Both the position numbers and the translations under genes were made by a program. From NCBI RefSeq assembly GCF_040412425.1, contig NC_089755.1, forward strand, positions 48,217,121 to 48,281,120: a DNA stretch of 64,000 nucleotides, given 5' to 3'. How positions within the stretch are numbered: the stretch's first letter is position 1; each line of letters starts with the position of its first letter. Of the stretch, positions 1 to 54,411 are shown one piece after another. Source of the stretch: Macrobrachium rosenbergii. Taxonomy: Eukaryota > Arthropoda > Malacostraca > Decapoda > Palaemonidae. Below the pieces are notes generated by a model. That model searched no databases. It saw nothing but the letters and a program-made list of their open reading frames with translations, and was not told the origin of the DNA.

Positions 1-360
1 GAATAACTTTAAGGTAAGGAATGCATCATTCTGACTTAATATGGCCCAAAACTTAATATATCCCATTTAAAATTCATGACTATGATTGCTTTACAGAACA
101 GCGCAAGTTTATGGACAAAAAATTTTATAATAATGAGTGTTTTATATTCACTGCATGAATTTCTTGGCTAGCACATTATAAGAATATTATATAGACTATA
201 TCACTTGCACTTCCAGTTTAAAAGATTCATTTTTCTCTTTTCAGTTGAATCTGGTGGTGCAATGTGTAGTTTAAGGAGTTGTGATTGAAACAAAATTTTT
301 TTCCAGTTCAAAAGGACTAGAATGTAGGTTAATTTTTTTTTATTATTTGTTTTTGATAAT

Positions 361-368
<8 letters not shown>

Positions 369-443
<75 letters not shown>
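369..443. repeat. (GA)n microsatellite
   Basis: About 75 bases of uninterrupted GA. Confidence 0.97.
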
Positions 444-445
<2 letters not shown>

Positions 446-896
446 GCTTGCATCAAGCTCATGGTTTGTACTAGCTGAAATTATAGTGCTAATGCAGTCT
501 ACTTGGAAGCCACTTACTCTCGACACTTTACCTAATAGTATGTATTCCTAAGTATAATTCATTAGGTTGTGTAGATAACTGTTGGGAGTGGAGTTTACAA
601 TGAATATTGCTTATTTTCAGTGACAGTTGTGCACTTTTAAGGAGACAAAAGCACAGCAGAATTTAATAGGAATAGTTGTTTTTTTTATATAGCATATCAT
701 TATTAATTATATAAATAATGTATCCCTTATACTGTGGTGTACCCTATTAATTGTTCTATTAGATGGTATTGCAGATACTTTGCAGCATCCCTTTGGCCCC
801 AGCTTGCTTTCTGCCTTGTGTTGTTCTGTTTGGTCTCTTCCAGCAAAGCAGTTTGATTTATTTAATTTGACCATACTCCAATTTTTGCCTATGCAG

Positions 897-943
897 GAAC
901 AAATCCTTTTAGTCAGCCTCCTTTTGACTCCAGAAATGACCAG
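897..943 (+). CDS. Candidate internal exon of a convergent plus-strand gene
   Basis: The acceptor tttttgcctatgcag is followed by 47 bases that read (G)TNPFSQPPFDSRNDQ and end CAG|gtggtt. The codons look coding-like in an otherwise AT-rich stretch, and NPF is an EH-domain binding motif seen in endocytic adaptors. This rests on splice-like sites and one short peptide, so the gene cannot be named and may be spurious. Confidence 0.3.
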
Positions 944-2299
944 GTGGTTTGCTTCAAAAGCTTTATATAAATTGTAATTATGCAAAAAATTTTAAAAGTA
1001 TTGTTTTAGTCAACAGGGTCTGGAACAAATGTTTGCAAAATCTTGCAACTGTTACTGATTATATGCATGGCACACAAATGGAAAAGTCTGCATGCATCCT
1101 GTGCTGAATATATTATTCAAGTTATGTAAATGATGATAAGTATGTTTAGTAACTTATGATTAAATCAAATTAAATTTTGGCACTTAGTCTCTGGGAAATA
1201 GCATTTAATTTACATCAAATCTTTCATGAGTCAAACTACTGTATATGGACCTCAGTCAAGATCAACTTCCCAATTTTCTGCCCAACCTTAAGAATTGTTA
1301 ATAACAAGACAGGCTGTATTGCCCTTAACAGCAAGTAGTCTTAAATTTGATTTTATGCAAGCACCCTTTTTTTTTACACAACTATACTGTTTTTAAAGTA
1401 TTCAAGATGAGTGATAAACAGTTAGTGAATGTGTGAAAAGTTCACAGGCTAGGTTTTAACAAGTGAAGAAGTTTCTAGACTTGACTAGAATAAGAATTTA
1501 TAGTCTTGGCTAAGTTAGGCAGATGAGAGGTTGAGAAATAGTAACATATTGTAATGTACAGTATAAAGCAATAAATATGTAGACATTATAAATACCTGTG
1601 AATGTCTGTGGAAACTTGTTTGCACTGGAGACAGAGATTGACTTGTTGCAGAGAACTTGTGTGGAGCACAACAGTCTCATAATAACACAAAGCACTGCAC
1701 TTTATATAGTACAGTAGTTAACTTTGTAGATTAAATTGTTACACTTGCAATATAATGAAAATATTTTTTTGTTGCTCACTCAGCACTAAGTCACATAAAA
1801 ACTTTTCCCATTTTTCTTTTTCCATATCAATGAAGTATTTATGGATGAAAATATTTCTCTTGTGCTCAATAAAATTTAAAGGAATGCAGACACTTAAAGT
1901 GCAGGAAGTCTCAAGAGTTTGAGAAGCATAGATAATCACTGCTGGAAAGAAGATAGATCATTGCTTGGTCATATATATTTGTATAAATCTTGTCACCTGC
2001 TTTGGCTACAAATTCTGGTTGTGGATAATTAAGACTTTAAATTCCTTTAGGTTTTGGTGAAAAGTTTGTGCCCCAGATCATCATTGTAAATTAGGAAAGA
2101 CAAGCCTCATCCATCGTTTTGTATACTTCAGATATTTTTAGGGTATTTTCACTTCAGCCAAGTGCATCAGGCTGTTTATTGCCATTTTCATTTTTTTTCC
2201 CAGCCTTGGCTTTGGCAGTATCCTTTTCTGCTTGGTAATCTTAGCCAAGATTGTCAGCATCCATTTCAGGCCACTGGATGACATAAGTTTCCTTCACAT

Positions 2300-3250
2300 T
2301 CATCACACTGCTTCACCATACAAGTTGAGATACTCAGAGATGTTGACAATAGAAGAATCAACTTTGACAGGTGAGTTCCTCAGCAGTTTCTTCCAGTTGT
2401 TGCAGAAAGTTAAAGCAGCTAATTGATGCCAAACATGATTATGATTGGAAAGATAGTGAAGATTATAATTCTTCAAGTTTTCTAGTGTATGCAATCTTTG
2501 TGTGTCCTTAACTTTCCCATGTCTCCAACACAGCAAAACAGTCATTCATAATCTTTTTTTGTGGTCATACTGGTGTAACTGTCAATAATGCCTTGAACTA
2601 TAGGTTGTCAAGTTTATACTGTACAGTTTCATTGGGTAAAACAGTTGGCTAATTTGGTAACTTTTCAGCAGAGTTTATTGACATTACAATGCAATGGAGC
2701 ATTATCTAATAATAAACTTTGCATTTTCTAGTAGTCTTCTGCCTTTCCATCTGATAATAAGTATTGTGATGTGCAAGGTTGTGGTTCCATTCAGAAACTA
2801 TTCCTTGCAGCTGTATTATGAGCTATAAGTTAAGTGGTAAATTATTCATAATAATTTTAAATGCACTTAGGTTTTTTTGCTTTAACAAGTGCAGTTTTTG
2901 CATTTTTTGCAAAATAGCACAGAAATTCAGTCCTTGGAAATTTGAAGGTCTTAATATATTACCTTCAGTTGCAGAGGCAGGTTTGTTGGAGTGCGGTGCA
3001 AGCAAATACAGACCGCTGTCTTCAGTGGTATACATTTGACCTGAGTACAATTGATGCTTTCACAAAATATATAAATTCTGTGCAAATGATCAGCACTGCT
3101 TAAATCAGCATTGAAGCTTTCTCCTCTATCATTACAAATATATGTAGTGCCAAAACTGACAATGATGCACCCAACTTTCCCCAAGCCTTACAGTTGGTAT
3201 GCTGATACATATAGTCAGGTGCAGTGGTTCAAACGACTATTCCTGTTTGT
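2300..3250 (-). mobile_element. Decayed pogo/Tigger (Jerky-like) DNA transposon, transposase relic
   Basis: Read on the minus strand, scattered frames give segments in the order of a DDE transposase of the Tigger/JRK type: GESFNADLSSAD (about 3,125-3,085), QMYTTEDSGLY (about 3,040-3,005, with the first catalytic Asp), LLLDNAPLHCNVNKL (about 2,715-2,672, with the second catalytic Asp), then DTQRLHTLENLKNYNLH and WHQLAALTFCNNWKKLL (about 2,500-2,375). Stops and frameshifts interrupt it throughout, so it is an old inactive copy. Terminal inverted repeats were not identified; related decayed sequence may extend to about 1,950 and 3,500. Confidence 0.6.
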
Positions 3251-3441
3251 ACAATTTGAAAATGGCTCTAGCCATGTCTTTAAATTTTATGGCATTTTCA
3301 TGCTTCAGGTTCTCAATATTTTGGGAATATTCTTAGATTTTATTCTTAGCCTGTAGAAAGTTGTCTTAACCTGAATTTCTGCACACACCACCTGCATCCA
3401 AACTGTTCTTTGAATTTAGTAAAATACTTGTCTTTTCACAG

Positions 3442-3491
3442 GTCACTTAAATCATCAGCTTCATACCCTTACAGCTGTGGGTGGGATTAAG
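3442..3491 (+). other. Candidate plus-strand exon (50 bases between good splice sites)
   Basis: A strong acceptor (ttgtcttttcacag) and donor (AAG|gtaagttat) bracket 50 bases. One frame reads HLNHQLHTLTAVGGIK. If joined directly to the candidate exon at 897-943 in its frame, it would add two residues and a stop, so it could be the last coding or a UTR exon of the same gene. Confidence 0.3.
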
Positions 3492-3899
3492 GTAAGTTAT
3501 TCTTACAACCCACCCATAATAATGTAGAGGCAAAAAATAAATGAAAACTTTCACTACAAAAATAGGTAGCAGCGCAAGATTAGTGTATCCTCATAAACTG
3601 ATGGCCAGACGTAGACTGACAATTATGGTTTCTAGTTTCATTTTGGAAAGATTTACTCTACCTAAAACATGAGAGTACCATAGATGTAAGTGACCTTTTG
3701 AGGGAATATTCACATACAAACTAGATTTTAAATTTACTGCTTGTGGTAATTCTCAATAAAATTTTACACAGCAGAATGTTGTAGGTTCTTTTTTGTTCTG
3801 TCTAAAAGAAAAATTCTGTGTGTTTTGTGAAAAAATTAAAGAATACAATGGAATTAATTTTTTTTATTGTGGAGACAGTAAGTGTAAGATTGTATTATT

Positions 3900-6800
3900 G
3901 TCTAATGTGTCTTTGTAATTAGTTTACTAAATTTTAGCTCCAAAGAACTTACAATAGTTCTCCTCATATGGAAAGGAGGTTTTTCTCTTTCCAGATTGAT
4001 TAGTTTGAATCTAGCAGAAATTGAGTCTTATCCTTTGGTGTAGGCAAATTTTGAAATCGAGTCTTATCTTTTGGTGTGGGTAAATTTTCCACACCTTGCA
4101 ATTGAATGGTAATTTTTCTTGATTATGCATACCCTCCACTGTAGCAGTGAGTTGGGAATTTATTTTCTTCTTGATGATGATGGGGATTTTATTGCTGTCC
4201 ATTTTTAGACCTCATATTTCAGAATTTGAGATCTTGAATGCCCTGTTGCAGATGGTGTCTTATTAAGCATGTAGTATTGTGCAGTTATTTGAAAACACAG
4301 CTGAGGTTGTAGCATCCCATTATTGGTCTAGCACTAACAGATTTTGGGAGTTATACCAAGACATTGTAAACTGATACTTTCAGAGATCTGTCTTGAAATT
4401 ATAACACTGGATGCAGTATTTAGATAAAAATATCACCTAGCCTGGAGTATTATATTATATAACTGACATATACTGTAATCAGTTTGGAGCATTGCTTACG
4501 GCTTAATTTTCAAGTTGCCTGTCTATAAATTGTACAGAATTGTGTAATATATTGTTTCTTACATAAGTTGCAAAGAAAGTAAAACATATGGTACAATTGG
4601 AATCATTAGTTGGAAAATATTGAAGTATGAATACTAAACTCCTGCTTTATAACACTTCAGCTCACAAGCACCCATACAAAAATAAACTTTTCAGAGCCAT
4701 GCCAAGAACTTGGCAAAGTTTGTAATTTTTTAAATTCCTAAACTGTACATAGCAAAAAGCTATTTCCTAGACTAGATTAAGTGATAAACAATGATGAATT
4801 GAGTTATGGATATGAAATGTAGATAAATACAATGATTAAGGATAAAGATTCGTTTTAATAGCTAACCTTTTTTTTTGGTATCTAAAAATAAATATTCTAG
4901 GTAAGAGTAAAATACACTTCCAGTTATTCTGTATTAATACCATCTGCTGCTATGTAAAATAGGGACTCATTGTTCAAACTTATAAATACCACTAATAGTA
5001 TTAATGAACCTTTCATCTCATCAAGTGAAGGATGTGAGCATAGTTTAGACTCTGCAATGTTTACAGGCTATGTCAAGTACATAAGCCTTGGTTTTTACTG
5101 CTATTTACATGCCTTGTTTAAGTTCCATTTAAGAGAAATTAAGCATTGCTTTATATTGTCATACAAATTCCTAAATTTGTGATATATAGTTATTCATTTA
5201 TATTGTATTCTGTTATAATGTGTAGAATTTCCACCAGATGAGATTTTACCTATGGTGAATATTACAATAACCTTGTAAATATTTTCTGTAAGCATATGTC
5301 ATCATAAGCGAGTCCTGTTGCATTACTGGACTCCTTGTAAATAACATTGATTCATCTGTTCCCTACTTTAAATTTCAAAATATTCTCACACTAGCCTTGA
5401 CACAACCATAACAGCTGCTCATATTTCGAATACAGTAGCCTTAAAACGATAACATCAAAATGGAACAAAATGTAATCCTTAACAATAATGCAGAAAGGAC
5501 GAAACTGGTATCCTACTTTATTAATTATACAAATACCAGCTTCACATATTGTTCCTTCCCAAAACAGATGGTAATCTTTACATGAAAAGGATGGAAAATG
5601 TTAAACACTAATGTGTGACGAGTAGCACTGAATTATTTTACTACTGTATATCACAAACTTTGACACCTTCATGAGAATTTTTCTCATCTCTTAAAAAAGT
5701 ATATCCAGCTTCTTAACTATTTTTTGGTAGAGTACTGAAAATGTCAGCTGATGATTATGAGACAACTAATGGCAGTTAAATTAACTCCATCAGCAAAGCC
5801 AGTTTCAAAGAATTATTCATACTTGGTAGCCTATACTGATCAGATAAATTTATTGAATTTTATATGAAATATGAACAAAGAATAAAGCAATTTTGAATGG
5901 CATATTAATTAATTTTTATCCCTAAAAATTATGGTCCGGTTGGTCATTCAAGGCATAATCACCATTTCAGCACAAGTGATCTTAAGAAGCAGTAACCTCC
6001 TCCTTTCACTTTGTATGACACTCTTGTCATTGAAATGATTTTAAGTGTAAAACGTCTGCAGAGACTGGAAGATGTAAAAATTAACAACTCTTTATTTTTT
6101 CCTAAGCTACATTAATATTTTTTAGTAGCACTTACACTAAAACATTCAAATTTGTCTAAATTTACCAAAAAATGTTTTCACAACATTTGACAATACAAGT
6201 CATAACTTTTACAAGAAAAAAATCAGTTATCATCTCTGATAAATATGCATATTTACTCTATCTTTCAGGGATGCATATACTGTATTGTCAGTAAAGCTTT
6301 GCATTAAATATGTTCATCTCTATCCTCTTGTTTTTTAAGTGTGAGAATTATTAATCTTGCATTTAAACAAACTGCAGATTCTATTAGAGTAAGATAGGAA
6401 GCAATGTACAAGTATTTATGAGAGAAGATTACTGCATTATCCAGGGAAATGACCAAGAGTATGTAAAGTTTATCTTTAGAAATATTGAGCTTGCAATTGA
6501 TTTTTCAAACAATTAACCATCAAAATACACTATGAACGTAAACTATTTATTTCTACCAACTTTGATAGAGTACAAAACTAAAACAGTTCTCTTACCACTG
6601 GGCATATTCCCTGGACTTCTTCACATTTTTTGACTACCAGTATGCAAAATCTGTACAGTAGTCATGTTCATAACATGATACAACTCCAAAACAAAATACA
6701 GTAGTGAATTCTGATTGTCCATATACTTGCAACAAAGTAGTTTTACTATTTTATACCATTCATACCTCAAATGGCTATTCTGGAAGTTCTAGTACAAAAA

Positions 6801-9800
6801 CTGGAAAAGATAAATTTGGTTGCCATTTCATCATCACTAAACAAGCTTTTAAGAGAATGCATACTTTCATAAAAAAAAAAAAATAATACAGTACTATAAT
6901 GTGGATTACTGCATCATATATATAAGCTTGAGCTTATGTAAGGTTGGAAGATTGCACTTTGCAATTCTTAAACTTTTTTGAATCCTGGAATGATTTCTCG
7001 TATTAAGAATTCACTTGGTCAAATACAATCCTAACTCCTCATGGGCTACATAACTATTTCAGAAGTGTCTAAACAGCAATCTTATTTTTATACAGTTATA
7101 TTATTAACCCAGCTTTTGAGAATACATCAAATAAAAAAGTATAGTATAGTTGCAGGATTATTTTGACAAATAAAAGATGAACACTGAAAATGTTTTGAGA
7201 ATCTGCTATTGAAGTATGCATTGCGACAAATAAGTACAATATTTCACTATATTAATTTATAATTTAACTACTGATATTTTTTTGATAAACCTCTGTCTTT
7301 GAGACAATCAATTACTGCTTCTTTAACAGTACTAGCTTGATCATTACCACAATTAGTTGTAAAAAATATGAAATGAATAGCCAGCCACTTTGAGGTATTC
7401 ATTTAGACTGAAATTCAATTTTTATTTCCCAAAAAACTCTATGCCATTCTTATACTATTCCATCTTATAAAACCATAAAAAAATATTAAACCAAATACTA
7501 TGCTGTACATACAAAATGTGGAGAGAATGTAATTAAACTTAAATTCTCAGTTTATACTTGATTAGCAGTCTCCAAGAAGAGTGGTGTATATATAGCAATT
7601 TAGTATAAATAGAAGTTTGTAAAACTGCATTGCTATGTTAGCAGTATTTAAATAGCATTAATAACATTAATATCCTAATGCTGACGAAAATCTTGGTTCT
7701 TTTCTAATAAATTTGCTAAGGGAAGATTTAAGAATGAGAGCTTGTAAAAAATACTCTACTTTCTGTAAGTAAAAACCACCTGAAATGTGTAATGCTTAAA
7801 AAAAAATGATTTTAAATTCATTGAAACTTGACGTGCAACAAATCTCATCAAACTAAAATCAAGCGTATCCAAGACACTGTTGTGTGCTCAAGTAGGCTGC
7901 TTAAAAAAAAAATAGTCCTCATACTTTCCTATTAGGGTTGAAAACAAGTGGTTATTACTAAATACTTCTATAAATATAAAAATTATATCTTTCTAATGTG
8001 AACAAAACTTATTAGAGTATATTTATTACAAATTCTACTAAGCAACATACTGAAATGCTATTTCATTTCTTAATGTGTAACCTTTCAAAACTAAAATTAC
8101 TGCCATGACATTGTACTTAATATTAATAATGTATAAATAACAAAAGCAAAGCCATGCTAATAAAAAATCTTGATATAAAATAATGGCATAGAGCATCAAA
8201 TTTCATAGGTCAGTAAATTACAATTATCACTTGTAAAGGTTTTGCCCATTAACTGTCTCTCCTAGTCTAAAATATTGCTTATATCTCATTCTACATTTCT
8301 TTGATTTTTCTCAAAATGTACTTTAAACTTCAACAAACAAGAAACTTCACATTTCACTTGATAAATGGTTACTAACAAAATGGCAAATGATTTATGTTGG
8401 GTCTCTGATGCTATTAATAAAAACAGGGTCCCTAAGATTTAGTGCAATAAGTCTGTCATATATTTTTCCATAGAGTTTACTTACCTATTTCAAAAAGTTA
8501 AAAGGATTTTAAAAAAGTCTGTCTTTGTTGAATAAAGAAACATTTCTCAAGAGCTACTGTACATAAACATACTTTGGCAGTTTACTTTGTACCTGTTCAT
8601 AATGTTGCATTATACAAACAGATGATGCTGAGCACAACTGGTTCTATATCACAGCATCTGTTTCTGAAGCTGATTTCAAGACAATTTTTTAAACAAGATG
8701 CTGTAATACAATCCTACTTATTGTGACAAATATTTCTGTACTTTCCACCTATAATAATTTCTGTCAAATTTATGCACCAATACACAGTACTGTGTATAAT
8801 TACTGACCATTGCCCACAATTTGTTTATTACTGTATAGTTACTTGAGAATGACAAGTTAGGTGAACATTTTCATATCTGTGAATTACTTTGCAGTATATA
8901 GGGAATTATACATTAAAGATTTAGACAATCATTAATCACTGATTGAAAACCTTTATGCAATTTAAATACAGTACTGTATTGCCTAAATTACCAACAGTAC
9001 TTAAACATTCAAAGGAGATAAAAATAAATGCATATTTTTTTGGCAATGAGATGCCTGCCAAGAGGACTAACAGTTCCTTGTGACCAATAAGAATCTAGTA
9101 TTGTGTCTAGAATACTTGCACCATACTGCCTTGCTGTTTATGATTTATTTTAAGTAGCATATAAACATGCTTTGAAATGTTCTCATGATAATTACATGGA
9201 AGTGGTAAATTAGTTACTCTGAACCAACATTTAGCTGTAGACCATACTTGATTTTATCTCTGTACTGCATTCAAAATACACATTGAAATAAAACCATACG
9301 AATTACTTGGTAGTATATGTCAAACATGGCATAAATTAAATTTTCTGGGAAGAAATGCCTCATCCTGGCCAAAATATAATATTTGGAATTAATTACAGTA
9401 CTGTTTATCCATATGTCGGAAATATTTCATATTTTTCTGATTAATTTTAATCTAAGATTTAGTACTGTACATAGATTATTTCTGAATTAAAATTCTTTTT
9501 TAAAATGTAGGGACCCTGGTGAACCTAGTAATGCCCACTGGATATTTCAAGCAGCAGGAACATCTTGAATTACACTTTCTAGAACAGTTATGGTCATGTT
9601 AAAAATAAAATTTTGATAATAGCCATTTGAGAAAACTATCAAGTTGGATTATCATCTAACTGAGCACATTCCTATCAAACTGATCACAGTAGTGATGCAC
9701 TGTTAGACGAGTGCAAAAGTGAGTCATTTTGAGATATATACACATATACACACATATATATGACCATATGCATTTACGAAGTGTCTGTATATATGTATAT

Positions 9801-10776
9801 AAATACATAAGTACTGTACAGTATACACATATAACCACTATAATCACATATGCACATATCTACCATGTGTTTATATAAATTTAATATAGTATATACAAAT
9901 ATATGTCGATATATGTATAAATATATATCTGTACATATTTGTATTTATATATTTAACACTCAACTTACAAGATATTCACTTTCAAATCTTTAAATAACTT
10001 TATATAATCATTTCATGTCCATGTGATTTAAATTTAATTTTTATTTACGAGTATATGGCATTTAAATTATGTAAAACTTCAAAATCTGACGATATCACGA
10101 ACCTTTAATATTGCAAAAACCCAAAATTAATTTTGTGAATTAGTCATAATCTTCATAATGAAAAAGCAAGAGAAATGTACTTTTAATTTTCACAAAAATG
10201 TATACAGTAATATTTTATGCTTCAATTTTTCAATTTTTTCAGAGGAGTATTCTGTGAATAAAAAAGAATGATACATACTGTACAATACTCTTTGGACAAA
10301 ATTGTAATGAAGTTCTGTATCTTAATATTTGAATATTATTATAAAAGAATATCATAGTAAAATATAGTAGATTAACTAGACATCTTGGTTAAATTCTTAA
10401 CATTTGTGGTAAAATGCCATGTTATTTTACATTAATTGATGTGTATGTCATAGATTTAAGTCCAGTTATTTACAGGTGAATTTTCTGAATGATGGTAAAT
10501 GACTTTCTCTAATCATAAATGCTTCATCATGTAAACAGAAAATATTAAAACAAACCATACAGTACTAGAAAATAAGTTTCAACATTATTTGTAGCTATTA
10601 AGAATAAAAGAAAAACATCACAGGAATTTATCCTGACAGCTTCAGTCTTTCAATGTCACTCAAATCAACAAAGCATACTGCACAACTATCACCTTTTCAG
10701 TATCCTCCTCACAAGTGCAACAGTACAAGATGGCTACCAGGAGAGACAAATTGGCTAATACATTCAGAATACTGAC
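3900..10776. other. AT-rich region downstream of KCC, no gene recognised; probably includes KCC 3' UTR
   Basis: After the KCC stop the minus strand has no open frame of interest. Part of this stretch must be the 3' UTR. A minus-strand AATAAA (TTTATT on plus, about 10,040) is one candidate poly(A) signal and another is near 5,517; neither can be confirmed here. The remainder is AT-rich, with many TACTGTA/TACAGTA words and a palindromic TATA/TGTA-rich patch at 9,720-9,960. Short ORFs here look random. Confidence 0.5.
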
Positions 10777-51888
<41,112 letters not shown>

Positions 51889-52050
51889 TCCTCTTGCAAT
51901 GGCTTTCCCTACTACTAAGTGTTTTTTTTTTCGTGTGTTGTTAGTGGCTTTAAAACTGAAAACGAAATCATGATAAAATTACGAATTCAAGATTCCAATA
52001 AATAGTATTTAAGGAATACGAAACTGTAAACAACTTGAATATCAACGTCA

Positions 52051-52052
<2 letters not shown>

Positions 52053-52129
<77 letters not shown>
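52053..52129. repeat. (TA)n microsatellite, 5' of SINE
   Basis: An uninterrupted TA tract directly abutting the tRNA-derived SINE at 52,130. Confidence 0.95.
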
Positions 52130-52132
<3 letters not shown>

Positions 52133-52381
52133 CCTCGTTGGACGAGTCGGTAGAGTTCTCGCTAGCACTCTGCTAGGGCCGAGTTCAGTCTCAGTCGGCT
52201 AATGAAGAATTAGAGAATTTATTTCTGGTGATAGAAATTCATTTTCTCGGTACAATGGTTCGGATTCCACAATAAGCTGTAGGTTCCGTTGCTAGGTAAC
52301 CAGCTGGTTCTTAGCACGTAAAATACGTCTAATCCTTGCAGCCAATAGGAGAGCTGTTAATCACTCATTGGTCTGTTGGAA

Positions 52382-52387
<6 letters not shown>
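52130..52387 (+). mobile_element. tRNA-derived SINE (decapod type)
   Basis: The head looks like a tRNA: a box A-like TGGacgAGTcGG and a box B-like gagTTCAgTCtc about 35 bases on. The body (gaagaattagagaatttatt, then tctggtgatagaaattcatt and ggttcggattccacaataag) is a sequence I recognise as a common decapod SINE. It is flanked by TA tracts on both sides, the downstream one serving as tail. Confidence 0.8.

Positions 52388-52469
<82 letters not shown>
52388..52469. repeat. (TA)n microsatellite, tail of SINE
   Basis: About 80 bases of TA directly following the SINE body. Confidence 0.95.
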
Positions 52470-52470
<1 letters not shown>

Positions 52471-52754
52471 CAAGACATGTCCATAGGAGCATTGCGCAAT
52501 ATATGTATAAAAACTGACATACATCGACGTACACAATTCAAAATGTTATCTCTCAGACGGGAATTTTTTTATCAGTAGTGTCTCGAAAAAACAGTGAGAA
52601 CTCTGTTTTTGCAGACAATCAGAAACCACACGGAGGTGACGTGTTGTTTACTCGACTGGATAATGTAATGTCTCCTTTGCCAAGAAGTGTCACCTTCATT
52701 TCCCGATACTTATCAAAAACAAATAAGAAAAAATTGACAAGACATTTAATGAAC

Positions 52755-53035
52755 TGGAATTGGAATGTAAGATTTAGGTCAGAGGCCAAGCACTGGGACC
52801 TATGAAGTCATTCAGCGCTGAAAGGAAAATTGAGAATAAAGGAGGTTGTAAAGGTGTAACAGATGGAAAACCTCGCAACTGCACTGTGAATCAATTGTTA
52901 GGAGAGGGTGGAAAGTACGATAGAAGAAAGAGAATATGAACGGAGGTATACTAAAAGAAGTGAAAGGCGTTGCAACTAGGGGCCGAAGGGACGCTGCAAA
53001 GATCCTTAAGTGATGCCTACAGTGCACCGCGAGAG
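52755..53035 (+). repeat. Decapod interspersed repeat (about 290 bp), copy 1
   Basis: It runs from ggtcagaggccaagcactgg through a central part to aggggccgaagggacgctgc and cctacagtgcaccgcgag. The same sequence occurs at 59.4 kb (same strand) and 60.5 kb (opposite strand). Short, no coding frame, recognisable across decapods; its autonomous partner is unknown to me. Confidence 0.85.
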
Positions 53036-53399
53036 GTTTACTGATGGCAATACCCCCGTAATATTAAATTAACTGAGAGGTTCATGATGTCATCTGGATT
53101 CATAGTGGTGAGAAGATTTAGTCATAAAAGCTTTTGTTAAGAGACTTTTTAGGACTCTAGCACCGAAGCACTATGATTTTCCAAGAAATTTTAGCACAAA
53201 AGCATTCTGGTCTTAAAAAATTATTCGTGAGAAGATTCTATTGAAAAGCAGTTTTCTATAAAAGGAGATTAAAGCACGGCTTTATTTCGCTTTGGCAATA
53301 ACTCATGCACTGTAGAAGTCTACCTTCAGCCATTTTGTTTCGAACAATCTTTCATTCTGTTTTAAAGAAGGTTCGACTCACTCACACACTTCACTTAAA

Positions 53400-53968
53400 G
53401 AGTTTACACTGAAGCGTTATATATCCTCTGCATATCCGAACCTCTGAGATTCTAGCAGTGTAGCGACAGATTGGAATACTGAAGCGTTCTATACCCTGAA
53501 AGGTTGAAATTCTGATGCGTTCTGTTTTAGCAATAATGAAATACTGAAGCGTTTTACGCCTTGCGCAGGTCGGAGTTCTGAAGCGTTCTATGCCCTGGAA
53601 AAACTGGAGCTCTGAAGTGTTCCAAACCTTGGAAAAATATGAGCACTGAAGCGTTCCGTGCCTCGGAAAAACTGAAGCTCTGAAGTGTTCCAATCCTTGG
53701 AAAAAATATGAGCACTGAAGCGTTCCACGCCTTGGAAAAACTGAAGCTCTGAAGTGTTTCAAACCTCGGAAAAATATGAGCACTGAAGCGTTCTACGCCT
53801 TGGAAAAACTGGAGCTCTGAAGTGTTCCAATCCCTGGAAAAAATATGAGCACTGAAGCGTTCTACGCCTTGGAAAAACTGGAGCTCTGAAGTGTTCTAAT
53901 CCTCGGAAAAATGTGAACACTGAAGCGTTCTACGCCTAAGGCAAACGTAACACTGAAGCGTTCGCAAC
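53400..53968. repeat. Minisatellite, about 35-bp unit in 71-bp dimers
   Basis: About 16 units built on CTGAAGCGTTC / CTGAAGTGTTC followed by a ttggaaaaactggag or ttggaaaaatatgag spacer. From about 53,575 the two unit types alternate regularly, giving a higher-order repeat of about 71 bases; the left end is more diverged. A 130-codon minus-strand frame through it is a by-product of the period. Confidence 0.85.
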
Positions 53969-54324
53969 TTCCTCCCGTGGAAACGCAATTCTCAAAGTTA
54001 GTCTCTGATATACAGTAACAAAACACACGAAAAGAATATATATCTTGAACATCAATACTGAATCCTAAAGGAACACAAAATTTTTATATATATAAAAAAA
54101 CTACATTGAAAAAGCTGGTAGAAACCAGCAAAAAGTTGAGCGGACACTACGTCAACGAAATCCCAACTGAAGCCATCCTCCCACAGATGGGCTTTATCTA
54201 ATCAAACTTTATAATGGTATGACAAAAGAGCTCAGATAAGGCCGATAAAAAGATGGCTGCATTCCGCTTTTCAGGGAAAAACCAGAGGACGGTGTTTCAA
54301 AATATGCATCAATGTCACACACAC

Positions 54325-54326
<2 letters not shown>

Positions 54327-54391
<65 letters not shown>
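54327..54391. repeat. (TA)n microsatellite
   Basis: A TA tract just upstream of the SINE at 54.4 kb. Confidence 0.95.
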
Positions 54392-54396
<5 letters not shown>

Positions 54397-54411
54397 CACG
54401 ATATCAACTAT

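Noticed and set aside
4970..5182. 70-codon plus-strand ORF as a possible last exon of the convergent gene
   Set aside because: No convincing acceptor in phase and no recognisable residues; composition like random AT-rich sequence.
52130..52210. Functional tRNA gene
   Set aside because: Box A and B resemble a tRNA but the acceptor and anticodon arms do not pair properly, and it continues into a SINE body.
53391..53783. 130-codon minus-strand ORF with repeated FQG.E.FR motifs
   Set aside because: A by-product of a minisatellite whose dimer period is near a multiple of three; units mutate without codon bias.
53400..53968. CRISPR-like array
   Set aside because: Spacers are themselves repeated and diverging, units are contiguous, and the DNA is eukaryotic.
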